A DNA stretch of 64,000 bases, from contig NZ_CABHOU010000072.1 in assembly GCF_902168175.1 (NCBI RefSeq), positions 62,001-126,000 on the forward strand, given 5' to 3'. The notes beneath the pieces were generated by a model, which worked only from the letters and a program-made list of their open reading frames with translations, was not told the DNA's origin and made no database searches. Both the position numbers and the translations under genes were made by a program. Shown piece after piece: positions 50,168 through 59,403 of the stretch. Each line of letters begins with the position of its first letter. Position 1 is the stretch's first letter. The DNA comes from an uncultured Chitinophaga sp. GTDB taxonomy: Bacteria; Bacteroidota; Bacteroidia; Chitinophagales; Chitinophagaceae.

Positions 50168-52363
50168 ATGCATTCTAACTGGTTTAAACTAACCCGCAAC
50201 GTACTGGTGGCGGCCTTCTTGTCAGCCTGCTGCACCTCCGCTTATGCCCAAATGCCCGGCAGCGACCTGAAATGGGCGAAGGACGGCGAATCTATTATCA
50301 CCAATGATGGCGATGGATTATATATTGTTAATTTCCGCAATAAACAGCGGACTGCGCTATTATTGCAGTCAGCCCTTAAAAATACGGACGGAAAAGCGAT
50401 CGAGATTGCCGACTTCAGCTTCTCCGCAGACGAGCAACAGGCGCTTATTTTTACCAATACCCGGAAAGTATGGCGTTATCGCACCCGCGGCGATTACTGG
50501 TCTTATAACGTAGCTACCAAAAAGCTTCGCCAGCTTGGCAAAGGCCTGGCCTCCTCATCGCTGATGTTTGCCAAACTTTCGCCCGACGGCAAAAAGGCGG
50601 CTTACGTGAGCGATCATAACATATACGTAGAAGATCTTGCCACAAATGTTATTCAACCGTTAACAAAGGATGGCACCCGAAGGTTCATTAACGGTACATT
50701 TGACTGGGCCTATGAAGAAGAATTTGGCTGCCGCGACGGTTTCCGCTGGAGCCCGGATAGCCGCTCCATCGCTTTCTGGCAGATAGACGCTACGAAGATC
50801 CGCGACTTCTTCATGATCAATAATACGGACTCTATATATTCTTTTACCGTGCCGGTAGAGTACCCTAAAGCCGGTCAGGCCCCTTCGGCCTGCCGTGTGG
50901 GGGTGATAGACATCAATACTAAAAAGACGACCTGGATGCAGGTACCCGGCAATGCGCAACAGCATTACATTCCGCGTATGGAATGGCTGCCCGGTAAAAA
51001 TGAGCTCATTATCCAGCAGCTGGACCGTAAGCAGCAGGAAGGTAAGATCATGATTTGCCAGGCCGCTACGGGCAAAACCCAAACCATCTGGCAGGAAAAG
51101 GATAACGCCTGGCTGGACGTGAAAAGCCGCTGGGACGATGATAAGATAGCAGGTTGGGATTGGCTTAACGGCGGCAAATCGTTTGTTTGGGTAAGCGAAA
51201 AGGACGGATGGCGTCATCTTTACAGCATTTCGGCTGATGGAAAGAATGAGAAACTTATTACCCCGGGCAACTATGATGTGATCAAAATCTGCCGTATCGA
51301 CGAAAAGAACAATGCGGTATACATCCTGGCGTCGCCAGATAATGCCACGCAGCAATACCTTTATAAAATAAAACTCGATGGTACGGGTACACCTGAACGT
51401 TTAACGGCCGCCGACCAGCCAGGTAAACATGAATACCAGGTTTCCCCCAATGGCGTATGGGCTTATCATACTTACCAAAGCCACACGGTACAGTATGTAG
51501 CTGAATTGCAGAACCTTAGCGACAAAACTGCCGAACGTGTACCCAGCGCAGCACCACCAGCCTGGCGTAATGCAGATAAACTCTCTTTTTTCCAGGTAAC
51601 TACCGCCGATGGTGTTACAATGGACGGCTGGATGCTGAAACCAAAGAACTTCGACTCTACAAAAAAATACCCTGTTGTATTTTATGTATATGGAGAGCCA
51701 GCCGGTACGACCGTAACGGATTCTTATGGTTCGGGCCGGAACCACCTGTACGCAGGTGATATGTCCGACGACGGGTATATTTATATATCACTCGATAACC
51801 GTGGCACTCCCGCCCCTAAAGGCCGCGAATGGCGCAAAAGTATTTACCGCAAGGTAGGTATCCTCAACTCCCGCGACCAGGCCATGGGTGCAAAAGAAAT
51901 TATGAAGTGGAAGTTCGTTGACCCAAGCCGCATAGCCGTATGGGGCTGGAGTGGCGGTGGTTCCATGACGCTGAACCTGATGTTCCAGTATCCGGAAATA
52001 TACAGCACTGGTATTGCTATCGCCGCAGTAGGCAACCAGCTTACTTATGACAACATCTACCAGGAGCGCTACATGGGCATCCCGCAGGAAAACGGCGAAG
52101 ACTTCGTAAAAGGCTCGCCCATTACCTACGCTAAAAACCTGAAAGGCCACCTGCTGTATGTACATGGCACCGGCGATGATAACGTACATTACCAGAATGC
52201 CGAAATGCTGATCAACGAATTGATTCGCCACGGCAAACAGTTCCAGATGATGGCTTATCCAAACCGTACGCATAGTATTAATGAGGGCGAGGGTACGAGT
52301 GCGCATTTGTCGCAGTTGTATACCAACTTTTTGAAACAGAACTGCCCTCCGGGCGGCAAATAA
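50168..52363 (+). CDS. dipeptidyl peptidase IV-type S9 peptidase, exported
   Basis: A 731-residue protein with a signal peptide (1-27, ends AYAQ). The N-terminal beta-propeller (DPPIV_N) carries the double-Glu motif in DWAYEEEFGCRDGFRW that binds the substrate N-terminus. The C-terminal alpha/beta hydrolase has nucleophile Ser595 in WGWSGGG, Asp670 in HGTGDDNVH and His702 in YPNRTHSI. It should release N-terminal Xaa-Pro/Ala dipeptides in the periplasm. The nucleophile elbow reads GWSGGG where DPP IV usually has GWSYGG. Followed 5 bases later by a small membrane protein gene. Confidence 0.93.
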   Translation: MHSNWFKLTRNVLVAAFLSACCTSAYAQMPGSDLKWAKDGESIITNDGDGLYIVNFRNKQRTALLLQSALKNTDGKAIEIADFSFSADEQQALIFTNTRKVWRYRTRGDYWSYNVATKKLRQLGKGLASSSLMFAKLSPDGKKAAYVSDHNIYVEDLATNVIQPLTKDGTRRFINGTFDWAYEEEFGCRDGFRWSPDSRSIAFWQIDATKIRDFFMINNTDSIYSFTVPVEYPKAGQAPSACRVGVIDINTKKTTWMQVPGNAQQHYIPRMEWLPGKNELIIQQLDRKQQEGKIMICQAATGKTQTIWQEKDNAWLDVKSRWDDDKIAGWDWLNGGKSFVWVSEKDGWRHLYSISADGKNEKLITPGNYDVIKICRIDEKNNAVYILASPDNATQQYLYKIKLDGTGTPERLTAADQPGKHEYQVSPNGVWAYHTYQSHTVQYVAELQNLSDKTAERVPSAAPPAWRNADKLSFFQVTTADGVTMDGWMLKPKNFDSTKKYPVVFYVYGEPAGTTVTDSYGSGRNHLYAGDMSDDGYIYISLDNRGTPAPKGREWRKSIYRKVGILNSRDQAMGAKEIMKWKFVDPSRIAVWGWSGGGSMTLNLMFQYPEIYSTGIAIAAVGNQLTYDNIYQERYMGIPQENGEDFVKGSPITYAKNLKGHLLYVHGTGDDNVHYQNAEMLINELIRHGKQFQMMAYPNRTHSINEGEGTSAHLSQLYTNFLKQNCPPGGK

Positions 52364-52368
52364 TTATT

Positions 52369-52932
52369 TTGGGACGGAAGAGCAATCACAAGCGCGCAAA
52401 TCCGGTTTTTGATTCTGCCGAACAGCCACGACGTTGGCTGAATGAGGTCGTATTGACGGTAGTTTTTTTAGCGGGCTTAGGACTAATTGCTTGGTCTATG
52501 TACCTGACCGAAAGTACTATGGTGCCAATCAAAGTAACGGTATTGGCATGGGGATTAACAGGGCTGGTCATGACGATAGTGTTGAGAAAAGCCTTTATGC
52601 TTTATTTTCCTGTAGTATTCCTGTTTTTCCAGCTAGTTTTCAATACGGTAGTTTTTGGAGGTCTGGTGATCGCATTATTGCTGTCTGCGAATTATTATCT
52701 GGCGCCGGTGGCCACCAGTGTTGTTACCGAACGAATCGTTTCAAGCGGCATTACAAAGAGCCGTCGGGGAAGTGCCCGGCCTTTTGTGAAGATCAATTAT
52801 GTGGGCATTGAAAAGCGGATAAAGTGCGATCGCGGAACGAATCTTAAAGGATATCATAAAGTAAAGCTGACGATTTCCAAAGGCTTCCTCGGCTACGACA
52901 TCATCCGCCACTGGGAACTAGCCACCGAGTAA
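52369..52932 (+). CDS. membrane protein of unknown function, TTG start
   Basis: A 187-residue protein. Three membrane segments (VVLTVVFLAGLGLIAWSMYL, IKVTVLAWGLTGLVMTIVL, VVFLFFQLVFNTVVFGGLVI) are followed by a soluble domain of ~85 residues. I do not recognise the family. The start is uncertain: TTG at 52369, 5 bases after the peptidase stop, is the only start keeping the first helix intact; an internal ATG at 52498 would cut into it. Co-transcription with the peptidase is likely. Confidence 0.6.
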   Translation: MGRKSNHKRANPVFDSAEQPRRWLNEVVLTVVFLAGLGLIAWSMYLTESTMVPIKVTVLAWGLTGLVMTIVLRKAFMLYFPVVFLFFQLVFNTVVFGGLVIALLLSANYYLAPVATSVVTERIVSSGITKSRRGSARPFVKINYVGIEKRIKCDRGTNLKGYHKVKLTISKGFLGYDIIRHWELATE

Positions 52933-53000
52933 TCATCATGATTATCATCATATTAAGGAAGACAGCTGGCAATTTCGCGCCAACTGTCTTCCTTATCTTA

Positions 53001-53009
53001 TATCTTTGC
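53001..53009 (+). promoter_or_regulatory. Bacteroidota -7 promoter box for the 129-residue membrane protein gene
   Basis: TATCTTTGC, 23 bases upstream of the ATG at 53033. Confidence 0.6.
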
Positions 53010-53032
53010 AGCCTCTGAACAAGTAGCAGATT

Positions 53033-53422
53033 ATGTCTAAACTAAAGATTGCAGGAATACTGGCGGCTATTGTAATAATTATCAGCGCTTTTATGCCCTG
53101 GCTTACCATTGAAAGCAAACAACTGGTGTTTACCGGCCTAGATACGAAAGGGTCTTCTTTCGGAGAGCCGGGTGTATTAAATATTGGGATGTCCGTTATC
53201 TGCATCATCTTCTTTCTTATACCTCAAAGGTGGGCAACACTGGCTAACCTGTTTTCCGCTACCTTCCTGGTTGCCTGGACTTTCCGCAACCTGCTTATCT
53301 TTTCACGCTGTGAAATGGGCGAATGCCCCCACCGCGAAACAGGTTTATTCCTTTCGCTGGCAGGGGCTATTGTAGTATTTCTTTGTGTAGTGTTGCAGAA
53401 GCAGCCTGCGAAGAAGGCCTAA
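53033..53422 (+). CDS. small four-helix membrane protein
   Basis: A 129-residue protein with four membrane segments (IAGILAAIVIIISAFMPWL, IGMSVICIIFFLIPQRW, LFSATFLVAWTFRNLLIF, FLSLAGAIVVFLCVVLQ). A loop CEMGECPHRE has two Cys and a His and might bind metal or form a disulfide. No recognised family. Its stop overlaps the stop region of the convergent VIT-like gene by 4 bases. Confidence 0.7.
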   Translation: MSKLKIAGILAAIVIIISAFMPWLTIESKQLVFTGLDTKGSSFGEPGVLNIGMSVICIIFFLIPQRWATLANLFSATFLVAWTFRNLLIFSRCEMGECPHRETGLFLSLAGAIVVFLCVVLQKQPAKKA

Positions 53423-54069
53423 CGTAAAGCCCAGGCTACAGACATAATGTAAACGCCGAGTATGATCGCACCGCCTACCAATACGTAGCGGATGGCCATC
53501 GGGATGGGGCGTTGCTTTGTCATACGTGCTTTCAGGTAAGCAAATACCAATAAAGACAGCATGCTGATGGTTAACGAGGCCTTTGCCGCTTCTTCGAAGT
53601 TTTCGTTCATGAAGAAGGGGAGCAGGGGTAACGCTGAGCCCAGTATAAAGAAGATGCCCGTAAACAGCGCACTGCGAAACGCGCTCGGGGCGTGGTAATG
53701 CACTTCTTTCACGGCTTCTTTTTCCAACATTTCTTCCCATTTCTTCTGGTCGCTGGCCATTTCTTCACCGATTTGAGTGATCATGTGGTCGGCAATGTTC
53801 AGCTTTTTGAGCTTTTGCGCTTCCTCGGGTGACAGCAAACCACCATCGTGATCGGCATTGCCCCGGTTGGCGAAAAAGGCAGTTGTCATCAGTAACACCG
53901 TAACTGCAGCAATAATAATAAAGTGGATGTAGTAGAAGTCCTGAACACTCAGGCCCTTATCGCACAGCAGTTGAGTGCTGAAAAGGATCACCAGTAAGCC
54001 GTCGGGGAATCCCATCAGGAAGTCGGTTCTCCAGCCTGTGCTGCGGATAGCTTTTTCTTGTTTCGTCAT
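53419..54069 (-). CDS. VIT1/CCC1-like membrane transporter
   Basis: A 216-residue protein with five membrane helices. The first helix region TDFLMGFPDGLLVILFSTQL, followed by a cytoplasmic charged stretch (EEAQKLKKLNIADHMITQIG, KKWEEMLEKEAVKEVHYHAP), then FRSALFTGIFFILGSALPLL, fits the VIT1/CCC1 iron/manganese transporter family. It likely moves Fe2+ or Mn2+ across the inner membrane; the canonical Glu-rich metal site is partly visible. 4 bases after the rocD stop, so probably the last gene of an acbP-rocD unit. Confidence 0.75.
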   Translation of the reverse strand: MTKQEKAIRSTGWRTDFLMGFPDGLLVILFSTQLLCDKGLSVQDFYYIHFIIIAAVTVLLMTTAFFANRGNADHDGGLLSPEEAQKLKKLNIADHMITQIGEEMASDQKKWEEMLEKEAVKEVHYHAPSAFRSALFTGIFFILGSALPLLPFFMNENFEEAAKASLTISMLSLLVFAYLKARMTKQRPIPMAIRYVLVGGAIILGVYIMSVAWALR

Positions 54070-54073
54070 TCGG

Positions 54074-55309
54074 TTAGTCTAATATTTCGAGGCTGCGTGC
54101 AATGATTTTCACGCAATCCTGCACTTGTGAAGCATTGATAATAAGCGGCGGCGCAAAGCGGATCTTATCGCCATGCGTAGGTTTAGCCAGCAGGCCGTTT
54201 TCCTGTAGCGAGAGGCAAAGTTCCCAGGCAGCATCCGGATTAGCGTGTTTGATAACGATGGCGTTCAGTAACCCTTTTCCGCGTACCAGGGAGATATGTG
54301 GAGACATGAGGTCCTGCAGGCCATGGCGAAGCATATCGCCCATTAGCGCAGAATTCTCCGCCATCTTTTCATCTTTTAAAACCTGTAATGCCACCATAGC
54401 CACTTTGCAGGCAAGCGGGTTGCCACCATAGGTAGAGCCATGTTCGCCTGGTTTAATGGTTAGCATCACTTCATCATCCGCAAGGACAGCTGCAATAGGC
54501 AGGGTACCGCCCGACAGTGCTTTGCCGAGAATGAGTACATCGGGGCGAACCTGTTCGTGGTCGCAGGCCAGCATTGCACCCGTACGGGCCAAGCCAGTCT
54601 GGATTTCATCCGCCAACAGCAAAATATGAGCATCCGTGCAATATTGGCGCACTTTGCCGAGGTAACCTTCATCCGGCACCACCACACCGGCTTCGCCCTG
54701 GATAGGCTCTACCAGGAAACCACATACGTTTTTATCCTGCAGGGCCCTTTCGAGCGCGGGCAGGTCGTTGTACGGAATGATCTCGTAGCCCGGCATAAAT
54801 GGTCCGAAACTATTACGGGCAGTAGGGTCGGTGCTAAAAGAAATAACATTTAAGGTACGGCCATGGAAATTATTAGCGCAGATAATGATCTTCGCCTGGT
54901 TTTCGGGAATGCCCTTCACCATATAACCCCAGCGGCGGCAGAGTTTGATCGCGGTTTCCACAGCCTCTACGCCCGTATTCATTGGCAATACTTTATCGTA
55001 CCCGAAATAAGTAGTAATGTATTGGGCATACTCACCCAACAAATCGCTGTGAAAAGCGCGGGAGGTGAGCGTAAGCTTTTGCGCCTGTTCCACCAGTGCG
55101 TTTATAATCTTAGGATGGCAATGGCCCTGGTTTACAGCCGAATAACCGGAGAGGAAGTCGTAGTAACGCTTTCCATCCACATCCCATAAAAAAACGCCCT
55201 CGCCGCGCTCCAGCACCACCGGTAAAGGATGATAATTGTGCGCGCCGTACTGTTCTTCTAACTTTAAATAGCGTTGTGTTCTTTCGCTGATCGTAAATCC
55301 AGGTACCAT
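54074..55309 (-). CDS. rocD: ornithine aminotransferase
   Basis: A 411-residue class III PLP-dependent aminotransferase converting ornithine and 2-oxoglutarate to glutamate semialdehyde and glutamate. Signatures: [20 protein letters not shown] at the start, [66 protein letters not shown] and the PLP Lys in [14 protein letters not shown]. The product is the substrate of the pruA enzyme in this window. Upstream by 31 bases in the same direction is the acyl-CoA-binding protein gene. Confidence 0.94.
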   Translation of the reverse strand: MVPGFTISERTQRYLKLEEQYGAHNYHPLPVVLERGEGVFLWDVDGKRYYDFLSGYSAVNQGHCHPKIINALVEQAQKLTLTSRAFHSDLLGEYAQYITTYFGYDKVLPMNTGVEAVETAIKLCRRWGYMVKGIPENQAKIIICANNFHGRTLNVISFSTDPTARNSFGPFMPGYEIIPYNDLPALERALQDKNVCGFLVEPIQGEAGVVVPDEGYLGKVRQYCTDAHILLLADEIQTGLARTGAMLACDHEQVRPDVLILGKALSGGTLPIAAVLADDEVMLTIKPGEHGSTYGGNPLACKVAMVALQVLKDEKMAENSALMGDMLRHGLQDLMSPHISLVRGKGLLNAIVIKHANPDAAWELCLSLQENGLLAKPTHGDKIRFAPPLIINASQVQDCVKIIARSLEILD

Positions 55310-55340
55310 GCTTCAAAATTAACGATTGTAAACAGAAAAG

Positions 55341-55604
55341 CTACGATTTGCCCAGCAACCTGTTTACAACTGCGATGTAATCCTGCATGGCGGCGGTTTT
55401 ATCTTTTCCTTTCAGTCCTTCCCAGGCCTCATATTTAGCACGGGCCACGAAATCGAAGGGGTTGGCAGGGGGATCGATGTTAACATCACCTTCTGTAGCT
55501 TGTTTGTAGAGAGAATAGATTTGCAGCAGCGTATCATTGTCGGGCTTTTCGGTGAGCGTTTTGCTGGCGGCCACTGCTGCTTCGAATTGTTCGGTGAGTT
55601 CCAT
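55341..55604 (-). CDS. acyl-CoA-binding protein
   Basis: An 87-residue four-helix ACBP. Motifs: LLQIYSLYKQATEGDVNIDP, PFDFVARAKYEAWEGLKGKD and the end AMQDYIAVVNRLLGK. It binds long-chain acyl-CoA esters in the cytoplasm. ACBPs are common in eukaryotes and sporadic in bacteria, including Bacteroidota. Followed by rocD with a short gap, probably by chance of gene order rather than function. Confidence 0.93.
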   Translation of the reverse strand: MELTEQFEAAVAASKTLTEKPDNDTLLQIYSLYKQATEGDVNIDPPANPFDFVARAKYEAWEGLKGKDKTAAMQDYIAVVNRLLGKS

Positions 55605-55682
55605 ATCGTTTTTTTATGATAAAAGTAGCCAAATGGGGGCAAATAGCAAGATGGCCTGCATTTAATAATAACAAAATTTGAA

Positions 55683-55691
55683 TACCTTTGC
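55683..55691 (+). promoter_or_regulatory. Bacteroidota -7 promoter box for lepA
   Basis: TACCTTTGC, 69 bases upstream of the lepA ATG. Confidence 0.55.
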
Positions 55692-55760
55692 GCTTTGAAC
55701 GAGGCTGTTTATAGAAGATGTAAGGATGCGTAATCTGGGCCGCCTCACTGACAAAACTTT

Positions 55761-57548
55761 ATGAAGAATATCCGTAATTTTTGCATTATTGCACATATCG
55801 ACCATGGAAAAAGCACCCTGGCCGACCGTTTACTGGAGCACACAAAGACCATTTCTAAACGTGACATGCAGGCGCAGGTACTGGACGATATGGACCTGGA
55901 ACGCGAAAAAGGCATCACTATCAAGAGCCACGCTATCCAGATGAACTATGTGATGGGCAACGAAAAATATGTTTTTAACCTGATCGATACTCCCGGCCAC
56001 GTAGACTTCAGCTATGAAGTATCCCGCGCACTGGCAGCCTGTGAAGGCGCATTGTTACTGGTAGATGCCGCCCAGGGCATCCAGGCACAAACCATCTCTA
56101 ACCTTTACCTCGCACTCGATAACGACCTGGAGATCATACCTGTTATCAACAAAATTGATATGGAAGGTGCTATGATCCCCGAAGTAAAGGACCAGATCAT
56201 GGAACTGATCGGTTGTAAAGAAGAAGACATCCTGCTGGCATCCGGCAAAACCGGTATCGGCATCGAAGAAATATTAGAAGCGATCGTAGCACGTATACCT
56301 GCACCTAAAGGAGACCCTGAGGCTCCGCTGCAGGCATTGCTGTTCGATAGCGTATTCAACTCCTTCCGCGGTATTATCGCATACTTCCGTGTATTTAACG
56401 GGGTAATTAAGAAGGGAGATAAAATTAAGTTCGTAAACACCGACCAGGAGTATGAAGCCGACGAAGTGGGCATTCTGAAACTCGGTTTGGAGCAAAGGTC
56501 TGAAGTATCTACCGGCGACGTAGGTTACATTATTACCGGTATCAAAAACGCCAAAGAGGTAAAAGTGGGTGATACCATTACCCACGTGGCGAACCCAGGT
56601 ATCGGTATTAATGGCTTCGAAGAGGTGAAACCAATGGTATTTGCGGGTATTTTCCCTGTAGTGACCGACGATTTTGAGGAGCTGCGCGAATGTATGGAGA
56701 AACTGCAGCTCAACGATGCTTCCCTCACCTTCGAAACTGAAACTTCCCAGGCACTTGGCTTTGGTTTCCGTTGCGGCTTCCTTGGTATGCTGCATATGGA
56801 AATTATACAGGAGAGGCTGGAAAGGGAGTTCAACCAAACAGTGATCACAACCGTGCCGAACGTAAGCTTCATTGCTTACGACTCAAAAGGGAACAAGTCG
56901 ATCGTGAACAACCCTTCCGAGATGCCCGACCCTACCAAGCTGGCCAAAATCGAGGAACCTTTTATCCGGGCACAGATCATTAGTTTGCCTGAGTACATCG
57001 GCAACATTATGACCCTTTGCCTTGGTAAACGTGGGTTACTCATCAACCAAAGCTACCTTACCACCACCCGTGTGGAATTGATATTCGAATTACCGCTGGC
57101 AGAAATCGTGTTCGACTTCTACGACAAGCTGAAGTCTAATACCCGCGGTTATGCCTCCTTCGATTATCAGCCGATCGACTACCGCGAATCGGATATTGCT
57201 AAGATGGACATCCTGCTTAACGCAGAGAAGGTGGATGCACTTAGCGCTCTTATCCACCGCAGCCGTGCTAACGACTTTGGCCGCAAACTGGTATCTAAAC
57301 TGAAAGAATTGCTGCCCCGTCAGCAGTTCATGATCGCGATACAGGCTGCTATTGGCGCCAAAATCGTAGCCAGGGAAACCATCAGTGCGATGCGTAAAGA
57401 CGTGACAGCCAAGTGTTATGGTGGTGACATCTCCCGTAAACGTAAATTGCTGGAGAAACAGAAAGAAGGTAAAAAGAGGATGCGCCAGATCGGTAGCGTA
57501 GAGGTGCCGCAGGAAGCGTTCCTCGCCGTACTTAAACTAGACGATTAA
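55761..57548 (+). CDS. lepA: elongation factor 4 (back-translocating GTPase)
   Basis: A 595-residue translational GTPase. G1 [16 protein letters not shown], switch [22 protein letters not shown] in VINKIDMEG, and the LepA-specific C-terminal domain ([15 protein letters not shown]; end [20 protein letters not shown]). Length is normal. It binds ribosomes and acts in initiation/biogenesis or recovery under stress. Followed 26 bases later by the PP-loop gene, probably co-transcribed. Confidence 0.96.
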   Translation: MKNIRNFCIIAHIDHGKSTLADRLLEHTKTISKRDMQAQVLDDMDLEREKGITIKSHAIQMNYVMGNEKYVFNLIDTPGHVDFSYEVSRALAACEGALLLVDAAQGIQAQTISNLYLALDNDLEIIPVINKIDMEGAMIPEVKDQIMELIGCKEEDILLASGKTGIGIEEILEAIVARIPAPKGDPEAPLQALLFDSVFNSFRGIIAYFRVFNGVIKKGDKIKFVNTDQEYEADEVGILKLGLEQRSEVSTGDVGYIITGIKNAKEVKVGDTITHVANPGIGINGFEEVKPMVFAGIFPVVTDDFEELRECMEKLQLNDASLTFETETSQALGFGFRCGFLGMLHMEIIQERLEREFNQTVITTVPNVSFIAYDSKGNKSIVNNPSEMPDPTKLAKIEEPFIRAQIISLPEYIGNIMTLCLGKRGLLINQSYLTTTRVELIFELPLAEIVFDFYDKLKSNTRGYASFDYQPIDYRESDIAKMDILLNAEKVDALSALIHRSRANDFGRKLVSKLKELLPRQQFMIAIQAAIGAKIVARETISAMRKDVTAKCYGGDISRKRKLLEKQKEGKKRMRQIGSVEVPQEAFLAVLKLDD

Positions 57549-57574
57549 TACATTAATATATTATCTCTCCCATC

Positions 57575-58222
57575 ATGAAAACAGTGGTTTCATGGAGCGG
57601 GGGTAAAGACAGTTGTTTTGCAATGATGCAAAGTATCGCAGCAGGCCTAAAGCCTGCTGTGCTGCTTAATATCATGAACGAAAACGGGGAGATCTCCCGT
57701 TCGCACGCTTTGCCCCGCAGCATCCTTCACCAGCAGGCGGCCGCTCTCGGTTTGCCCATGGTCAATATTCCTTCGTCGTGGCAGGAGTACGAAAAGCACT
57801 TCGTAAATGCCCTGCACCAGGTAAAAAGTGATTATGGCGTATCAGGTGCCGTTTTCGGCGATATCGACCTGCAGGCGCACCGCGATTGGGAAGAAATGGT
57901 GTGCGGTAAGGCCGGTTTGCAGGCTATACTTCCGCTATGGTTGCAGGACCGCAGGCAACTGGTACTTCAAATGCTCGGCTGCGGCATTTCTACTATGATC
58001 GTTTCCTGTAATACCGCTATGGGCCCCGATTTCCTGGGGCGTGTTATGAACATACAGTTGGTAAATGAGCTGGAAGACATGGGAGTCGATGTGTGTGGGG
58101 AGAATGGTGAGTTCCATACCGTGGTTGTGAATTGCCCCTTGTTCAATAAACCGCTGGACTTACCAGCATATACGAAGGTGCAACATGAGCAGTACCACTT
58201 TTTAAAGTGGGAGCAGGTTTAA
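57575..58222 (+). CDS. Dph6-like PP-loop ATPase (diphthine-ammonia ligase family)
   Basis: A 215-residue protein. The PP-loop SGGKDSCFAMMQ at the N-terminus and the Dph6-type motifs (AALGLPMVNIPSSWQEYEKH, SGAVFGDIDLQAHRDWEEMV, GENGEFHTVVVNCPLFNKPL) match the ATP-pyrophosphatase family that amidates diphthine in eukaryotes. Bacteria lack diphthamide, so the substrate here is unknown; related bacterial proteins have been tied to vitamin B12 or nucleotide metabolism only loosely. ATG at 57575; strong terminator after the stop. Confidence 0.88.
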   Translation: MKTVVSWSGGKDSCFAMMQSIAAGLKPAVLLNIMNENGEISRSHALPRSILHQQAAALGLPMVNIPSSWQEYEKHFVNALHQVKSDYGVSGAVFGDIDLQAHRDWEEMVCGKAGLQAILPLWLQDRRQLVLQMLGCGISTMIVSCNTAMGPDFLGRVMNIQLVNELEDMGVDVCGENGEFHTVVVNCPLFNKPLDLPAYTKVQHEQYHFLKWEQV

Positions 58223-58233
58223 CGATGTTCTTT

Positions 58234-58256
58234 AAGCGGCTCTGGCCGCTTTTTTT
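58234..58256 (+). terminator. terminator of the lepA/PP-loop unit
   Basis: The stem AAGCGGC/GCCGCTT with a 4-base loop is followed by six T residues. Confidence 0.9.
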
Positions 58257-58313
58257 ATGTCCTGATGAGAAAAGGCGATCGCAGCCATTGGGTTATGGAG
58301 TAACCAGGGGCTG

Positions 58314-58357
58314 GATGGTTCAGTGATGGTTCGGTGATGGTTCAGTGATGGTTGGGT
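58314..58357 (+). repeat. 11-bp tandem array, unit GATGGTTCAGT
   Basis: Four perfect-length units at 58314, 58325, 58336 and 58347; units 1 and 3 are identical, units 2 and 4 differ by one and two bases. No spacer between them. Confidence 0.9.
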
Positions 58358-58692
58358 ACTGGGATTTAATTGACTTTCATGTGCTAAAATCGGTTTACAC
58401 CCGGTTGAGATAATCCGATTAAGGCTTTACACCTCCTTCTTAGACCCTTCGTAAAAACACGCTGAAATATGAGCAACTTAAGGGCTTTTACGGAGGATGT
58501 ACAAACGATCTTAGTTAGATGCCGAAGGCAGGGTCTTCCAGCAGAAGGCAAAATGCGTGCAGTTCAGGCAGCTTTGGCTGCATTTTTCACGTCGTTAATG
58601 AAGTAAATTATTGACTGTCATTCTATTATGGAATATGTAGAGCGTGGATGGTTTAGTGGTAGTCGGGTAGGGGCATCGATTAAGCCAGGACA

Positions 58693-58704
58693 GGTGTATA
58701 CACC
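58693..58704. repeat. third copy of the GGTGTATACACC palindrome
   Basis: Perfect 12-bp palindrome; GGTGTATACACCGCC is shared with the copy at 16077-16098. Located upstream of a terminator for the minus-strand gene. Confidence 0.6.
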
Positions 58705-58713
58705 GCCACCTAT

Positions 58714-58752
58714 AAAAAAACATCCCCCGCAGTGCGGTACTGCGGGGGATGT
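58714..58752 (-). terminator. terminator of the DUF6580 gene
   Basis: On the minus strand, ACATCCCCCGCAGT/ACTGCGGGGGATGT forms a 14-bp stem followed by seven T residues. Confidence 0.92.
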
Positions 58753-58772
58753 ACTATTTAAAACAAACCTTG

Positions 58773-59363
58773 TTAAGCGAGTTGTTTTTGTTCCTCCGTA
58801 CGGGCAAACACCGGTTTCAGCAGGTGATAAGCTGCAAACAGGAATGCGCTGTAAAACACATTACTCATGATACCATTGAGGAAAAAGTTGCCGAACACGT
58901 CATTGCGGTAAAACGGAATGGCTGCAGCATAACATTGTACTAATCCTGCGAAGCTCTTAGGGTACAGGTCCTGGAAAGCCCATGTTCCAAAGTTGGAAAT
59001 GGCGAAGTACAGGAGACCAGTGCCTATAGCCGCCAGGAAGATGGTGACAGCGTTGGGCTTTTTGATTTGGGTGCCTAACCAGGTAATCAGGATAAATGCG
59101 CCGTAGTTAACCGCCATACTGATACCGTAGAAGCCCTGGATGTTGGTAAACAACTCAAAAAAGAGGTCGCTGAGCAGCAGGGAGGCCAGGGGCACGATAT
59201 AAGCAAGGCGCTTGTCTTTAATAACAATACCGGCGAACAGGGCGCTGGCGCCAATCGCGGTAAAGTTATAAATTGCCATCTGGTTGGTTAACAGGCGGCC
59301 AAGTGCGCTTATAAAGATCAGGCCTGCGATCAGTAATAAGTGTGAAATGTTTTCTTTCTTCAT
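58773..59363 (-). CDS. DUF6580-family membrane protein
   Basis: A 196-residue protein with five or six membrane helices (LLLIAGLIFISALGRLLTNQ, FTAIGASALFAGIVIKDKRL, IVPLASLLLSDLFFELF). The layout with an N-terminal six-helix bundle resembles ECF-transporter substrate-binding (S) components, as suggested for this family; a vitamin or metal substrate is possible, and no riboswitch was found upstream. It lies 40 bases after manA and is probably co-transcribed with it. Confidence 0.8.
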   Translation of the reverse strand: MKKENISHLLLIAGLIFISALGRLLTNQMAIYNFTAIGASALFAGIVIKDKRLAYIVPLASLLLSDLFFELFTNIQGFYGISMAVNYGAFILITWLGTQIKKPNAVTIFLAAIGTGLLYFAISNFGTWAFQDLYPKSFAGLVQCYAAAIPFYRNDVFGNFFLNGIMSNVFYSAFLFAAYHLLKPVFARTEEQKQLA

Positions 59364-59403
59364 GTAAAAGATTAATGCTACGCCACAAATTTAGGTAAAA
59401 AAG

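Larger units (their letters stand above)
58223..58772. other. 550-bp spacer with an 11-bp tandem array and palindrome copy
   Basis: Contains the PP-loop gene terminator (58234-58256), an 11-bp tandem array (58314-58357), a small hairpin GCAGCTTTGGCTGC followed by TTTTT near 58566-58585, the third GGTGTATACACC palindrome (58693-58704) and a minus-strand terminator (58714-58752). No supported gene. Confidence 0.6.

Noticed and set aside
58500-58600. GAAGGCAGGGTCTTCCAGCAGAAGG region as an SRP RNA
   Set aside because: Superficial likeness to the GGAAGCAGC motif only; no matching stem and no conserved apical loop.
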